Numbered from the stretch's first letter, positions 6,766-15,676 are shown. The stretch: DNA of 36,986 nt from Verrucomicrobiota bacterium (GCA_016935555.1 JAFGQR010000155.1:1-36986); one strand, 5' to 3'. The notes: generated by a model not told the origin, from the letters alone. A program made the numbers and translations.

Positions 6766-8982
6766 TCAGCGCTGTCCCTGGGCGGCGGCGGGCGGCGGGT
6801 CGGCCTGCAATCTGGCGAGGAGCCCCGAGCAGCGCTGCTCGGGGCGGTGGTTGCGGACGGCGAGTGCGAGGGCCTGGGGTTGGCCGACGAGGACGACGAG
6901 GCGTTTGCCCCGGGTGACCCCGGTGTAGACGAGGTTGCGCTGGAGCAGCAGGTAGTGCTGGGTGGCCAGGGGAATCACCACGGCGGGGAACTCGCTGCCT
7001 TGGGATTTGTGGATGGTGATGGCGTAGGCCAGCACCAGTTCGTCCAGCTCGCCGAAATCATAGGAGACCTCCCGCAGGTCGAAGCGGACGGCGAGTTCGC
7101 GCTCGGCGGGATCGATCCGGACGATCTGCCCGATGTCGCCGTTGAACACGTCCTTGTCGTAGTTGTTCTCGGTCTGCATCACCTTGTCCCGCACGCGGAA
7201 CTGCCAGCCGAACTTCTCCACCGCCGGCTCGTCCGCCCGCACCGGGTTCAGTGTGTGCTGGAGGCGGACGTTGAGTTCGCGGATGCCGAGCGAGCCGCGG
7301 TTCATCGGGCCGAGGACTTGGATGTCGCGGACGGGATCGAGTCCGAACCGGGCGGGGATGCGGTTTTGGACGAGGTGGACCAGCGTGTCGGCGATGGCGG
7401 CGGGCTGGGAGCGGTGGACGAAGTAGAAATCGGATTCGGTCCGGCCGGGGGGCAGTTCGGGCAGGAGGCCCTGGTTGAGGCGGTGGGCGTTGGTGATGAT
7501 GCGGCTGTGGGCGGCCTGGCGGAAGACCTCGGTAAGGCGGACGACGGGGACGACGCGGCTGGCGATGAGGTGGGCCAGCACCATGCCGGGTCCGACGGAG
7601 GGCAACTGGTCGACGTCGCCGACAAGGAGGAGGCTGGCGTGGGGGGGCAGGGCGCGGAGCAGGTGATGCATGAGGGGCACATCGACCATGGAGGTCTCGT
7701 CGACGACGAGCAGGTCGCAGGCAAGGGGGTTGCGCTCGTCGTGGAGGAAGGTGCCGGTGCCGGGGCTGGCTTGGAGCAGGCGGTGGATGGTGTGGGCTTG
7801 GACGCCGGTGGTCTCGGAGAGGCGTTTGGCGGCGCGGCCGGTGGGGGCGCAGAGGGCGCAGCGGACCCGTTTGGCGCGGAGGATGTGGAGGATGGTGTTG
7901 ACGAGGGTGGTTTTGCCGACGCCCGGCCCGCCGGTGAGGATGAGGATCCGGCGGGTAAGGGCTTGGTCGAGAGCGGCGCGCTGGCTGGGGGCGAGCGTTT
8001 TGCCCGTCTTCCGCTCGCACCATGCGGCGGCTTTGGGGACATCGATGGGCGGGTAGTGCGGCGGCGAGGCGCAGAGGTGGCGGATGCGGGCGGCGATATC
8101 CTGCTCGGCGCGCAGGAGGTGCGGCAGGTAGATGAGTTCTGCGCCGTCGAGGGTGTCGAGAAGGAGCGCGCCGGAGGCCAGCGATCGTTCGAGGGCGGCG
8201 GAGACGATCGCGTCGTTGACCTGGAGCAGGCTGGCGGCCTCGTCTTTGCACTGGCGGACGGGCAGGGCGCAGTGCCCCTGGCCGGTGGCTTCGAACAGGA
8301 CATGCGCCAGTCCGGCGTCGGCGCGGAGTAGCGAGTCGGGCGGGATGCCGACGTGTTGGGCGATCTGGTCGGCGGTTTTGAAGCCGATGCCCTGGATGTC
8401 TTTGGCGAGGGCGTAGGGGTTGGCGCGGACGGTTTCGATGGCGTGGGCGCCGTAGGTTTTGTAGATGCGGACGGCGCGGCTGGTGCTGACGCCGTGGCTG
8501 TGGAGGAAGACCATGATGTCGCGGACGATCTTCTGTTCGGCCCAAGCCTCCTTGATGCGCCGGCGGCGTTTCGGGCCGATGCCCTCAACGGTCTCGAGCC
8601 GGGCGGATTCGCGGTCGATGACATCCAAAAGGGCGGTGCCGAATCGGGCGACCATTTTCCGGGCATACACCGGCCCGATGCCTTTGACCATGCCGCTGGC
8701 GAGGTATTTTTCGATGCCTTCGAGGGTGGTGGGCGCGGTGCTAGTCAGCTGTTCGGCCTTGAGCTGCTGGCCATGCTCGCGATCGTTCACCCAGTGTCCC
8801 TCGGCCGTGACCCATTCGCCGGGGCTGACGGCGGCCAGGGAACCGACGACGGTGACGAGGTCGCGATGCCCCTTGGCCTTGATCTTGAGGACGCAGAACC
8901 CGGTGTCCTCGTTATGAAACGTGACCCGCTCGATCAATCCGGAGAGGCTGTCGGGGTGGCGCGATGTCGGGGGTGGCGGCAC
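6766..8982 (-). CDS. recD2: RecD2-type ATP-dependent DNA helicase
   Basis: This 738-residue superfamily 1B helicase acts 5' to 3' on DNA; RecD2 proteins work without RecBC in repair. An N-terminal OB-like segment (about 12-85) precedes paired helix-hairpin-helix motifs (GMVKGIGPVYA near 97-107, TVEGIGPK near 131-138). The core shows Walker A GGPGVGKTT (351-359), CAPTGRAAKRL (378-388), Walker B LLVVDETSMVD (424-434), GDVDQLPSVG (455-464) and the C-terminal YAITIHKSQGSEF motif (653-665). Length fits the family. The start is GTG at 8982, since no in-frame ATG is available. It follows thiS by 38 bp, so it is probably the last gene of the thiH-thiS-recD2 unit; the functional link is unclear. Confidence 0.95.
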   Translation of the reverse strand: MPPPPTSRHPDSLSGLIERVTFHNEDTGFCVLKIKAKGHRDLVTVVGSLAAVSPGEWVTAEGHWVNDREHGQQLKAEQLTSTAPTTLEGIEKYLASGMVKGIGPVYARKMVARFGTALLDVIDRESARLETVEGIGPKRRRRIKEAWAEQKIVRDIMVFLHSHGVSTSRAVRIYKTYGAHAIETVRANPYALAKDIQGIGFKTADQIAQHVGIPPDSLLRADAGLAHVLFEATGQGHCALPVRQCKDEAASLLQVNDAIVSAALERSLASGALLLDTLDGAELIYLPHLLRAEQDIAARIRHLCASPPHYPPIDVPKAAAWCERKTGKTLAPSQRAALDQALTRRILILTGGPGVGKTTLVNTILHILRAKRVRCALCAPTGRAAKRLSETTGVQAHTIHRLLQASPGTGTFLHDERNPLACDLLVVDETSMVDVPLMHHLLRALPPHASLLLVGDVDQLPSVGPGMVLAHLIASRVVPVVRLTEVFRQAAHSRIITNAHRLNQGLLPELPPGRTESDFYFVHRSQPAAIADTLVHLVQNRIPARFGLDPVRDIQVLGPMNRGSLGIRELNVRLQHTLNPVRADEPAVEKFGWQFRVRDKVMQTENNYDKDVFNGDIGQIVRIDPAERELAVRFDLREVSYDFGELDELVLAYAITIHKSQGSEFPAVVIPLATQHYLLLQRNLVYTGVTRGKRLVVLVGQPQALALAVRNHRPEQRCSGLLARLQADPPPAAAQGQR

Positions 8983-9020
8983 GAGCGAGGCATGTTGCGG
9001 GGGAGGGCGGGGCGGGCAGG

Positions 9021-9233
9021 CTAGCCGCCGGCGACGATGGTGACGATTTCCAGGCGGTCGCCGGCGGCGAGCTGGCGGCGGGGGAATTCGGAGGGCGGCA
9101 CGGCATCGCCGTTATGTTCGACGACCACGCTGCGAGGGGGGAGGTTGCGGGCCAGGAGGAAGGTTTCGAGAGTGCAGGGAAGCGGGGCGGGAACGGGCTG
9201 GCCATTGGCGATGACGGTGGGCTGGTTCATCAT
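9021..9233 (-). CDS. thiS: Sulfur carrier protein ThiS
   Basis: This 70-residue beta-grasp protein ends in the Gly-Gly that is thiocarboxylated to donate sulfur for the thiazole ring of thiamine. Typical ThiS features are the early VIANGQ strand, LETFLLARNLPP, VVVEHNGDAVP and the ending AAGDRLEIVTIVAGG. Two consecutive ATGs (9233 and 9230) could each start it. It lies 65 bp after thiH and 38 bp before recD2, all in one direction. The ThiS partners ThiG and ThiF are not encoded in this window. Confidence 0.92.
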   Translation of the reverse strand: MMNQPTVIANGQPVPAPLPCTLETFLLARNLPPRSVVVEHNGDAVPPSEFPRRQLAAGDRLEIVTIVAGG

Positions 9234-9298
9234 GGGTTCAACATTGCCCGCTTGGGGCGCAAGGTTCCATGGAATGCAGCATGTGGGCGTCGGCCGGC

Positions 9299-10498
9299 TC
9301 AGGCGGTGAGCGCGACGTCCCAGTCTTTCCAGACCGGCTCATAACCCAGGCGGCGGATGAGGTCTGCGATTTCATGGGGCGACCGATCGTCGGCGATGGC
9401 AAATTGGGGGTCGGCTTCGTGGAGCGGGCCGGTCGGAGTGGATTCGCGGGGGTCGGGGACGAGTTCCACGATGCGGCCGCCGCGGGTGTGGTGGAGTCGA
9501 TTGCGCCCGGCGCCCGTGTAGCCGCCGGGTTCGGTGTGGCTGCCGGCGCTGACGAGGGTGATGCCGAGGGGGAACAAGCCGTTGCGGAGGGTGGGGGATT
9601 CGCGGGTGGAGAGCACCAGGCCGACGTCGGGAAACACGAGCCGGAGCGCGCAGACCAACTGGGCCAGGTCGCGATCGGTCATGGAGGTGCGGGGTTGGAA
9701 GTGGCCGGCGGAGGGCCGAAGGCGGGGGAGGGAGATGGTCAGGGAAGACCGCCAGCAGGTGCGCAGCAAATAGTCCGCATGCGCCGCCACCGCAAGGGCT
9801 TCCGCCTGCCACTCGCCCAGTCCGAACAAGGCGCCGATGCCCAGGCGGCGAAAGCCGGCGGCATAGGCGCGTTCGGGCGTCGTGATTCGCCAGTCAAAAT
9901 TCCGTTTGGGACCGGAGGGATGGAGATCGGCGTAGAGGGCGCGGTCGTAGGTTTCCTGGTAGATCACCAAGCCTTCCGCGCCGGCGGCGACGAGGCGCCG
10001 GTAGTCCGGGATGTCGAGGGAGCCCACCTCCAGCGAGAGGGAGGGCACCTCGGGGTGCAGGAGGCGGACGCACTCGGTGAGATACTCCAGCGACACGAAT
10101 TTGGGGTGCTCGCCGGCGACGAGCAGGAGGCTGCGGAATCCTTGGGACGTGAGGGCGCGGGCTTCCCGGAGGACATCGTCGTACGTGAGGGTGACGCGGA
10201 GGATGGGGTTGTCGCGGGAGAACCCGCAGTATTTGCACTGGTTGATGCATTCGTTGGAGAGGTAGAGGGGGGCGAAGAGGCGGATGACCTTTCCGAAGCG
10301 CTGCCGGGTCAGGGTCTGGGAGCGCTGGCAAAGGGGCTCGAGAAGGTCGGCGGCAGCCGGCGAAAGGAGCGGTGCGAAGTCGGCCAGGGCGAACGCCGGT
10401 TTGCGGAGCAGTTGGCGGACGGTGGCCCCGGTGGTTTTCCGGGCCTGCTTTTGCCATGTGCAGAGGGGCAGCGCATTCAAGTAGGCGGCAACGCTCAT
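9299..10498 (-). CDS. thiH: 2-iminoacetate synthase ThiH (radical SAM)
   Basis: This 399-residue radical SAM enzyme would split tyrosine to dehydroglycine (2-iminoacetate) and p-cresol, supplying the glycine-derived part of the thiazole of thiamine. The 4Fe-4S cluster motif is CINQCKYCGF, with Cys84, Cys88 and Cys91. Typical ThiH stretches follow: VAGEHPKFVSLEYL, VIYQETYD, GPKRNFDWR, GIGALFGLG, and ISLPRLRPSAG with STRESPTLRN. Length is close to E. coli ThiH (377). It heads the thiH-thiS-recD2 unit and is divergent from the TPR gene. A compact promoter lies just upstream, and the mRNA is probably leaderless. Confidence 0.93.
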   Translation of the reverse strand: MSVAAYLNALPLCTWQKQARKTTGATVRQLLRKPAFALADFAPLLSPAAADLLEPLCQRSQTLTRQRFGKVIRLFAPLYLSNECINQCKYCGFSRDNPILRVTLTYDDVLREARALTSQGFRSLLLVAGEHPKFVSLEYLTECVRLLHPEVPSLSLEVGSLDIPDYRRLVAAGAEGLVIYQETYDRALYADLHPSGPKRNFDWRITTPERAYAAGFRRLGIGALFGLGEWQAEALAVAAHADYLLRTCWRSSLTISLPRLRPSAGHFQPRTSMTDRDLAQLVCALRLVFPDVGLVLSTRESPTLRNGLFPLGITLVSAGSHTEPGGYTGAGRNRLHHTRGGRIVELVPDPRESTPTGPLHEADPQFAIADDRSPHEIADLIRRLGYEPVWKDWDVALTA

Positions 10499-10504
10499 GA
10501 CGCA

Positions 10505-10532
10505 AACGTATCAGAGGGGGGGGAGATGTCCA
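10505..10532 (-). promoter_or_regulatory. Candidate thiH promoter, leaderless geometry
   Basis: On the minus strand TGGACA (10532-10527), a 16-nt spacer containing a C-tract, and TACGTT (10510-10505) are followed after 6 nt by the thiH ATG. The -35 matches the sigma70 consensus at 5 of 6 positions. No ribosome-binding site can fit between a start site here and the ATG. Confidence 0.5.
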
Positions 10533-10587
10533 GCAGGTCGATTTTTGAGTCGAAAAGCCGGGTCGAATGCGCGATAACCGGAGGCCA

Positions 10588-13368
10588 ATGAATGGCGATG
10601 ATCGGATCCGGGCGGTTCTGGGGCGGGTGAGGCGGCGTTTGGGGGCGGGGTGCGGGCTGGCGGGGCTGGCGGGGCTGGCGGGGCTAGTGGGCATGGTGGG
10701 GATCGGGCTGGTGACGCCGAGGGAGTCGGTGGCGGCTGAATCCGCGGCCGAGGAGGTGCAGGCGTTTGCGGTGGCGAAGCGGGCGTTTAGCGACGGCGTG
10801 TTCGACGTGGCGGAGCGGCATTTTGCGGAATTTGCGGGGCGTTATCCGCAATCGGCGCAGCTGGCGGAGGCGCGTTTGTTTCAGGCGCAGGCGGCGTTGA
10901 ATCAGCACAAGGTGGGTGTGGCGCTGGAGCTGTTGACGAACCACATGGACAAGGCGGGGGCGTTTGCGGACCAGTATTGCTACTGGCAGGGCAAGGGGCA
11001 TCTGCAGAGTTCGAACTACGGGGCGGCGGCGGAGACGTTTGCGCGGCTGGCGCGCGAGCACACGAATTCGGTGTTGATGTTGGAGGCCAGCTACAGCGAG
11101 GCCGAGGCGCGTTTCAAGCTGGGGGCGATGCCGCAGGTGATCGCATTGCTTCAGGGTGCGGAGGGCAACTTCCAGAGGGCGGCCAGGGTCCGGGCCAACG
11201 ACGCGTTGGCGGCTCGGGGGAACCTGCTGTTGGCGGACGCTCTGTTGGCGCGCAACGAGTTCAAAGCCGCCGAGCAGGTGGTGGCGGGGCTGTCCGAGAC
11301 CAACCTGACCCCGGAATTCAAGTGGCGCCGGCAATACGCGCTATGCCGGATCAAGCTGGCCGGCGGCCGTGCGGCCGAGGCGCTGGCGCACACCACGAAC
11401 CTGGTGGCCATGGCCGCCGCCACCGGGCAGCCGCATTGGCTGGCGGAGTCGGTGGCCATGCGGGCCGAGGTGTGGCAGCGGCTCAACCAGCTCGAGGCCG
11501 CCGCGCAGACCTACGAGCAGAACCTGGCCGAGACCGTGCCGGCGGCCTACCGTCGCACCGCGGCCGTGCACGCGATCGAACTGCGGCTGGCGCAGGGGAA
11601 CATTCCCGAGGCGGCCCGGCGGCTGCAGGAATTTCTGGCGAAGCATCCCCAGGACGCCGCGGCGGACCTAACGTTGTTGACGCTGGGCGAGGTGCATTTG
11701 CGGTTGGCGGCGGGCGGCGCGTCCCTGCCGGCCGAGGCACTCACGAACGCGCCGGCTGCCGGCACGAACGCGGTGTCGCCGCTGGCGGGAACGAATCACC
11801 TGGCGGCGGCGCTGGCGGCGTTCGACCGGCTGATTGGGGCGTTCACGAACAGCCCCTGGCTGGGCAAGGCGCACTTATGCCGGGGGTGGTGTTTGTGGCT
11901 GGACAAGAAGATTGCCGAGAGCCTGCCGGCGTTTGCGCAGGCTGCGGAACGGCTTCCGATGTCGGAGGACCTGGCCGTGGCGCGGTTCAAGCTGGCCGAT
12001 GTGCAGTTTCAATTGAACGATCTGACCAACGCCTGGCGCCATTACCAGTCCGTCGTCAGCGATTTCGAGGCGTTCCCGCGCGTCCGCAACACCCTGGGCG
12101 ACCATGCCCTCTACCAATCGCTGCGTGTCAGCCTTCAGCTGGGCCGCCTCGCCGAAGCCGAGTCCGCCATGAAACGGCTGCTGGAATGGTTTCCCGATAG
12201 TGTGCTTCGCGACCGGGGGATGCTGCTGGTGGCGCAGGGATTCACCCAAGCCCATCAGCCGGCCGAGGCCCGCGCCCTGTTCACCGAACTCGCCAAGCGA
12301 CTGCCGGCGTCGCCGCTCATTCCGGAGGTTGAGCTGGCGATTGCGCGCACATATCTCGAGGAAAAGCAGTGGGCCGGGGCCATCGCTCAATACACCGCCT
12401 GGCTGGCGCGTCCTTTTGCCACCAACGCCCTTCGGGCCCGGGCGGAGTTCAATCGCGCCTGGGCCCATTACCAGGCGGGCGACCTGACGAACGCCCTGGC
12501 GCTATTCACCAACTTCGTCGCCCGGTTCCCGCAGGACGAACTGGCCCCGCGCGCCCAGTTCTGGATCGGCACCCACTTTTACGGCCAGAAGGACTTCGTG
12601 AACGCCGAGAAACATTTCCAACACAAGCTCCTCTCCCAAAACACCAACTTCGCCTACACCGCGCGCATGATGGCCGGGCGCGCCGCGTTTGCCCGGCAGG
12701 GCTGGAAGGACGCCTACGATCATTTCACGGCGGTGGTCAATGACAACAACGCGGTCCGCTACGCGCCGGACGTGGCTGCCGAGGCGTTTTTCGCGTTGGG
12801 CGACACCATTGTCCATCAGGACGGGGACCCGGGCAAACCGATCCACAAGTTCGTGCTGGCCCGGGAGGCGTTCAGCAAGATTCCCCAGCTCTTTCCCACC
12901 AACCACCTCGTGCCCCGCGCCTGGGGCCGCATGGGGGACTGCTTCCTCCAGATGGGCAGCGCGGACGCCAAACAATACGAGAGCGCCACCAACGCCTACC
13001 ATCGCGTCCTTCAGGCGCCGGACGCCGACGTCACCGCCCGCTCCCAGGCCGGCGTCGGCATCGGACACGCGCTCAAGTTCATGGCCAAGACCAGGGACGA
13101 CCCGGGAAAAACCGCCCTGCTGAAGGCTGCCTTCGACCATTATTACCAGCTGGTCATCGAGAAAAACCTGCGTCCCGGCGAAACGCCGGATCCGTTCTGG
13201 TTCAAGGAGGCCGCCATGAACGCGGGCCTGCTGGCGGAGCAAGCCGCCCAATGGGAAGCCGCGTTGAACATCTACACGCGACTGGGCACCGCCATCCCCC
13301 ACCTGCGTTCCAGCGTCGACAAGAAAATCGAGCAGGTCCGCAAACAGCTCAGCGCGCACAAATCGTGA
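10588..13368 (+). CDS. Large exported TPR-repeat protein
   Basis: This 926-residue protein (from ATG 10588) has a hydrophobic N-terminal segment at about residues 20-43, a likely signal peptide or anchor. The remainder is almost wholly helical tetratricopeptide-like repeats, for example AERHFAEFAGRYPQSAQLAEA, AAETFARLAREHTNSVLM, and later GDLTNALALFTNFVARFPQ and AEKHFQHKL. Such arrays act as protein-binding scaffolds in the periplasm; no enzymatic motif is seen. ATG at 10588 has GGAGG just before it (3-nt spacing). An in-frame ATG at 10567 would add seven residues. Codon choice shifts from GCG/GTG-rich at the 5' end to GCC/ACC-rich at the 3' end. Confidence 0.9.
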   Translation: MNGDDRIRAVLGRVRRRLGAGCGLAGLAGLAGLVGMVGIGLVTPRESVAAESAAEEVQAFAVAKRAFSDGVFDVAERHFAEFAGRYPQSAQLAEARLFQAQAALNQHKVGVALELLTNHMDKAGAFADQYCYWQGKGHLQSSNYGAAAETFARLAREHTNSVLMLEASYSEAEARFKLGAMPQVIALLQGAEGNFQRAARVRANDALAARGNLLLADALLARNEFKAAEQVVAGLSETNLTPEFKWRRQYALCRIKLAGGRAAEALAHTTNLVAMAAATGQPHWLAESVAMRAEVWQRLNQLEAAAQTYEQNLAETVPAAYRRTAAVHAIELRLAQGNIPEAARRLQEFLAKHPQDAAADLTLLTLGEVHLRLAAGGASLPAEALTNAPAAGTNAVSPLAGTNHLAAALAAFDRLIGAFTNSPWLGKAHLCRGWCLWLDKKIAESLPAFAQAAERLPMSEDLAVARFKLADVQFQLNDLTNAWRHYQSVVSDFEAFPRVRNTLGDHALYQSLRVSLQLGRLAEAESAMKRLLEWFPDSVLRDRGMLLVAQGFTQAHQPAEARALFTELAKRLPASPLIPEVELAIARTYLEEKQWAGAIAQYTAWLARPFATNALRARAEFNRAWAHYQAGDLTNALALFTNFVARFPQDELAPRAQFWIGTHFYGQKDFVNAEKHFQHKLLSQNTNFAYTARMMAGRAAFARQGWKDAYDHFTAVVNDNNAVRYAPDVAAEAFFALGDTIVHQDGDPGKPIHKFVLAREAFSKIPQLFPTNHLVPRAWGRMGDCFLQMGSADAKQYESATNAYHRVLQAPDADVTARSQAGVGIGHALKFMAKTRDDPGKTALLKAAFDHYYQLVIEKNLRPGETPDPFWFKEAAMNAGLLAEQAAQWEAALNIYTRLGTAIPHLRSSVDKKIEQVRKQLSAHKS
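10654..10689 (+). repeat. 9-bp tandem repeat inside the signal segment of the TPR gene
   Basis: Three exact copies of GGGCTGGCG and a degenerate fourth encode repeated Leu-Ala-Gly in the hydrophobic core of the N-terminal segment. Gain or loss of a unit would change its length by three residues without a frameshift. Confidence 0.8.
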
Positions 13369-13397
13369 GCCCGCCGCGCATCCCGTCGCGCCCCATG

Positions 13398-13439
13398 CCC
13401 CGCCACGGGGGGCGCGTCCGGACCCTGACGGACCGGTCC
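13398..13439. terminator. Weak hairpins between convergent TPR and ABC-remnant genes
   Basis: CCCCG-CCA-CGGGG (13398-13410) and GTCCG-8 nt-CGGAC (13416-13433), plus the palindrome GGACCGGTCC (13430-13439), lie in the 89-bp convergent gap. They are short and have no T-tract, so a terminator role is only plausible. Confidence 0.3.
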
Positions 13440-13457
13440 ACGGCCGCGCGGCGCGCC

Positions 13458-13940
13458 TCAATCATCGGGGGGATGCATTCGGGGTGGGGGCGGGCGCGGC
13501 GTGAGGATCTGGCGGAGTTCGCGCAGCACGTCCATGAAGCCGGTCGAGAACCGGTCGCGCGGACGGGTCAACGGCACGCGCAGGTCCACCACGGCGGCGC
13601 CAAAGGTCATGACCACGATCCGATCGGCCAGGAACACGGCTTCCTCGAGGCTGTGGGTGACAAAGAGCATGGTTTGCCGGCCGCCATGCCACAGCTCCAG
13701 CAGCTCGTCTTGAAGCTCATGCCGCGTGGGTTCGTCCAGTCGCGCAAACGGTTCATCCATCAGCAGCAGACACGGGTCGACGCACAGCGCGCGGGCCAAC
13801 GCGACCCGCTGCCGCATGCCGCCCGAGAGTTCGTGCGCATAGCTCCCGGCCACGGTGTCGGAAAGCCGCACCCTGCGAAGGGCCGCAAGCGCCTGCCGAT
13901 GGCGTTCGGATCGGGACACGCCGCGGAGTTGCACCTGACC
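13458..13940 (-). pseudogene. 3' remnant of a nitrate/sulfonate-type ABC ATPase gene
   Basis: About 160 codons encode the C-terminal half of an SsuB/TauB-type ATPase: the signature LSGGMRQRVALARAL, Walker B LLLMDEPFARLD and the H-loop region FVTHSLEEAVFLADRI are intact. The N-terminal half is absent, including Walker A and the Q-loop, so ATP binding is impossible in the normal way. Homology begins at about QLRGVSRSERHR (near 13937), exactly where the PadR reading frame loses its own character. The stop is at 13458. No permease or binding-protein gene follows. I interpret this as the surviving end of a deleted transporter locus. Confidence 0.8.
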
Positions 13941-14235
13941 GTCCGTGGGGGGTGAGTCGAAGCGAGCGCTTGGCGGGTCCGGCCGTCGACCGCTGCAGGA
14001 TCGAGCGCACCAGGTTCTCGCGCTCCATGCGCCGGATCAGGCGGTAGACGCCTGTGGGATCCGGTTTGCGCCCCTGGAACAAGCGCAGACCCCGCAGCCG
14101 GTTGACCAGTTCGTAGCCGTGGAGGGACTCCCGGGCCAGCACGGTCAGGATCGCAGCGCGCAGCAACTTGTCCAGGTGCCTGCCTGTGCAAGGGGACTGC
14201 GCAAACCGGCGGGGATTCGAGGGGCGCGTCGTCAT
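13936..14235 (-). pseudogene. 5' remnant of a PadR-family regulator gene
   Basis: The first 98 or so codons encode a PadR winged helix: LRAAILTVLARESLHGYEL (about 26-43), then DPTGVYRLIRRMERENLV and the wing ending RLTPHG at residue 98 (codon 13944-13942). After that the frame runs on as Arg/Pro-rich nonsense to 13753, antiparallel in sense to nothing recognisable, because it enters the ABC gene out of frame. The usual C-terminal dimerisation helix of PadR proteins is therefore missing. The DNA-binding domain could still be made, but without its dimer helix it is unlikely to act normally. Confidence 0.75.
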
Positions 14236-14282
14236 CGAGTGCTAGTGGACGATGTCTAATAGCGAAGGGTGATCCGTGCCCC

Positions 14283-14319
14283 GCTCGCCGTCAATGGGAA
14301 TTAGGGATGGACGGCGAGC
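14283..14319. terminator. Hairpin downstream of the Gfo/Idh/MocA gene
   Basis: GCTCGCCGTC (14283-14292) and GACGGCGAGC (14310-14319) form a perfect 10-bp stem with a 17-nt loop, about 60 nt after the oxidoreductase stop on the minus strand and before the PadR remnant. It has no T-tract. Confidence 0.45.
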
Positions 14320-14377
14320 CGGTGCGTCCGGAAGTTGTCGCTCCACCCCACGGATGCCTGGGTGGCGCGCGGGGCGC

Positions 14378-15670
14378 TCACAGCTGCCAGCCGGGGCGGT
14401 AGTGGTGTTGGATGTAGGGGGTGGCCTCGGGGCAACCGGCCGCCTCGAGCTTTTTCCAGTCCCACTCGAGCGTCTTGCCTGCGCGGAACGCGACGTTTCC
14501 CAGCAGGGCGGTCTCGGTCAGCGGGCCCGAGTAGTCGAACGCGCAGGTGGTGGGGCGCCGGTTCTTGATGGCATCGATCCATTCCCGGTGGTGGCCGATG
14601 GAGTTCGGGATGAACGGTTCGGGGCGTTTGAAGTCCTTGAAATCCGCCTCGGGCCAGAGGGCATGGGCGCCGTAGTTGGCGATGAGCTGGCCTTTGGCGC
14701 CGACGAACAGCACGCCGCTCTTCCACTGCTCGTATTGGGTCGGGGTGAGGAGGGCGGGGTGTTTGCCTCCGTGGTACCACGTGACGCGCACGGGCGGCTG
14801 GTCGCCGCGGGCGGGGTGGGTGTAGCGGACGATGAGCCACGGCGGGGTGGATTCGGGGTGGACCGGCGGGCCGTCGAGCACTTCGATCCTTTGGGGATGC
14901 GTCAGGCCCAGCGCCCAGTGGGGCAGATCCATGTAGTGGCAGCCGAAGTCGGCCAGCGCGCCGCCGCCGAACGCCCACCAGTTGCGCCAGGCGAACGGCA
15001 CCCAGGCGGGATGGTAGGGCCGCTCGGGCACGGGGCCCAACCAGAGATCGTAGTGCAGATGCGGGGGCAGTGCGGGCCGGTCGGCGGGCAGGTCCCGGCC
15101 GCCATAGGTGACGTTGACCCAGACATGGACTTCGGCGACGCGGCCGATCGTGCCGCTGCGGATCAGTTCCACGACGCGCCGGTAATTCCTTTCCGCGTGG
15201 ATTTGGGTGCCGAGCTGGGTGACGCACCGGTGCCGGCGCGCGGCCTCCGTCACCCGCCGGCATTCGGACACGGTGCGGGTCAGGGGTTTCTCGCAGTAGA
15301 CATGGCGCCCGCTCCTGAGCGCGGGCATGGCGGCCACGGCATGGGTGTGGTCCGGGGTGCTGATGACCACGGCATCCAGGTCCGCCTGGTCCAGCAGCCT
15401 TCGAAAATCCACGTGCGTCTTCGCGCCGGGATGCCGTTCCGCGGCCGCCGCCAGCGCCCGCTCATCCACGTCGCACAGCGCGGCGATCGTTTCCCCGGAA
15501 ACGCCCTGAAGGTTGGCGGCGCCGCGTCCGCTGACGCCGATGACGCCCAGGTTGAGTTTCTCGTTGGGAGAGACCTTGCCCAGGCTGCGCAACGGGCCTG
15601 CCAGCCAAAGGGCGGAGGCAGTCAGGACAGTTTGTTGGAGAAACGCGCGGCGGGATTGGGTTGCATGCAT
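14378..15670 (-). CDS. Exported Gfo/Idh/MocA-family oxidoreductase
   Basis: This 430-residue NAD(P)-dependent oxidoreductase of the Gfo/Idh/MocA superfamily probably acts on a sugar or sugar-derived substrate in the periplasm. A Tat-type signal, SRRAFLQQTVLTASALWLAG (residues 6-25), precedes the Rossmann motif GVIGVSGRGAANL (42-54). The conserved STPDHTHAV and CEKPLT (Glu127-Lys128-Pro129) blocks follow, then AFGGGALADFGCHYMDLPHW in the substrate domain. This N-terminally exported subgroup is common in Planctomycetota and Verrucomicrobiota. ATG at 15670 is chosen over the much longer upstream frame because it starts the signal and sits 6 nt after a TATAAG box. Confidence 0.92.
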   Translation of the reverse strand: MHATQSRRAFLQQTVLTASALWLAGPLRSLGKVSPNEKLNLGVIGVSGRGAANLQGVSGETIAALCDVDERALAAAAERHPGAKTHVDFRRLLDQADLDAVVISTPDHTHAVAAMPALRSGRHVYCEKPLTRTVSECRRVTEAARRHRCVTQLGTQIHAERNYRRVVELIRSGTIGRVAEVHVWVNVTYGGRDLPADRPALPPHLHYDLWLGPVPERPYHPAWVPFAWRNWWAFGGGALADFGCHYMDLPHWALGLTHPQRIEVLDGPPVHPESTPPWLIVRYTHPARGDQPPVRVTWYHGGKHPALLTPTQYEQWKSGVLFVGAKGQLIANYGAHALWPEADFKDFKRPEPFIPNSIGHHREWIDAIKNRRPTTCAFDYSGPLTETALLGNVAFRAGKTLEWDWKKLEAAGCPEATPYIQHHYRPGWQL

Positions 15671-15676
15671 GGCGCC

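Noticed and set aside
6745..8331. 528-codon plus-strand frame over recD2
   Set aside because: It is a Gly/Asp/Val-rich mirror of the helicase gene with no recognisable domain.
6766..10498. RecD2 as part of an antiviral defence island
   Set aside because: Neighbours are thiamine genes and an importer; no nuclease, toxin or other defence gene is adjacent.
13753..14235. The 160-codon PadR frame as a complete protein
   Set aside because: Only the first 98 residues are PadR-like; the rest is out-of-frame ABC gene sequence.
13458..14235. Insertion sequence or phage insertion as the cause of the PadR/ABC join
   Set aside because: No transposase, integrase, terminal inverted repeat or target duplication is visible around the junction.
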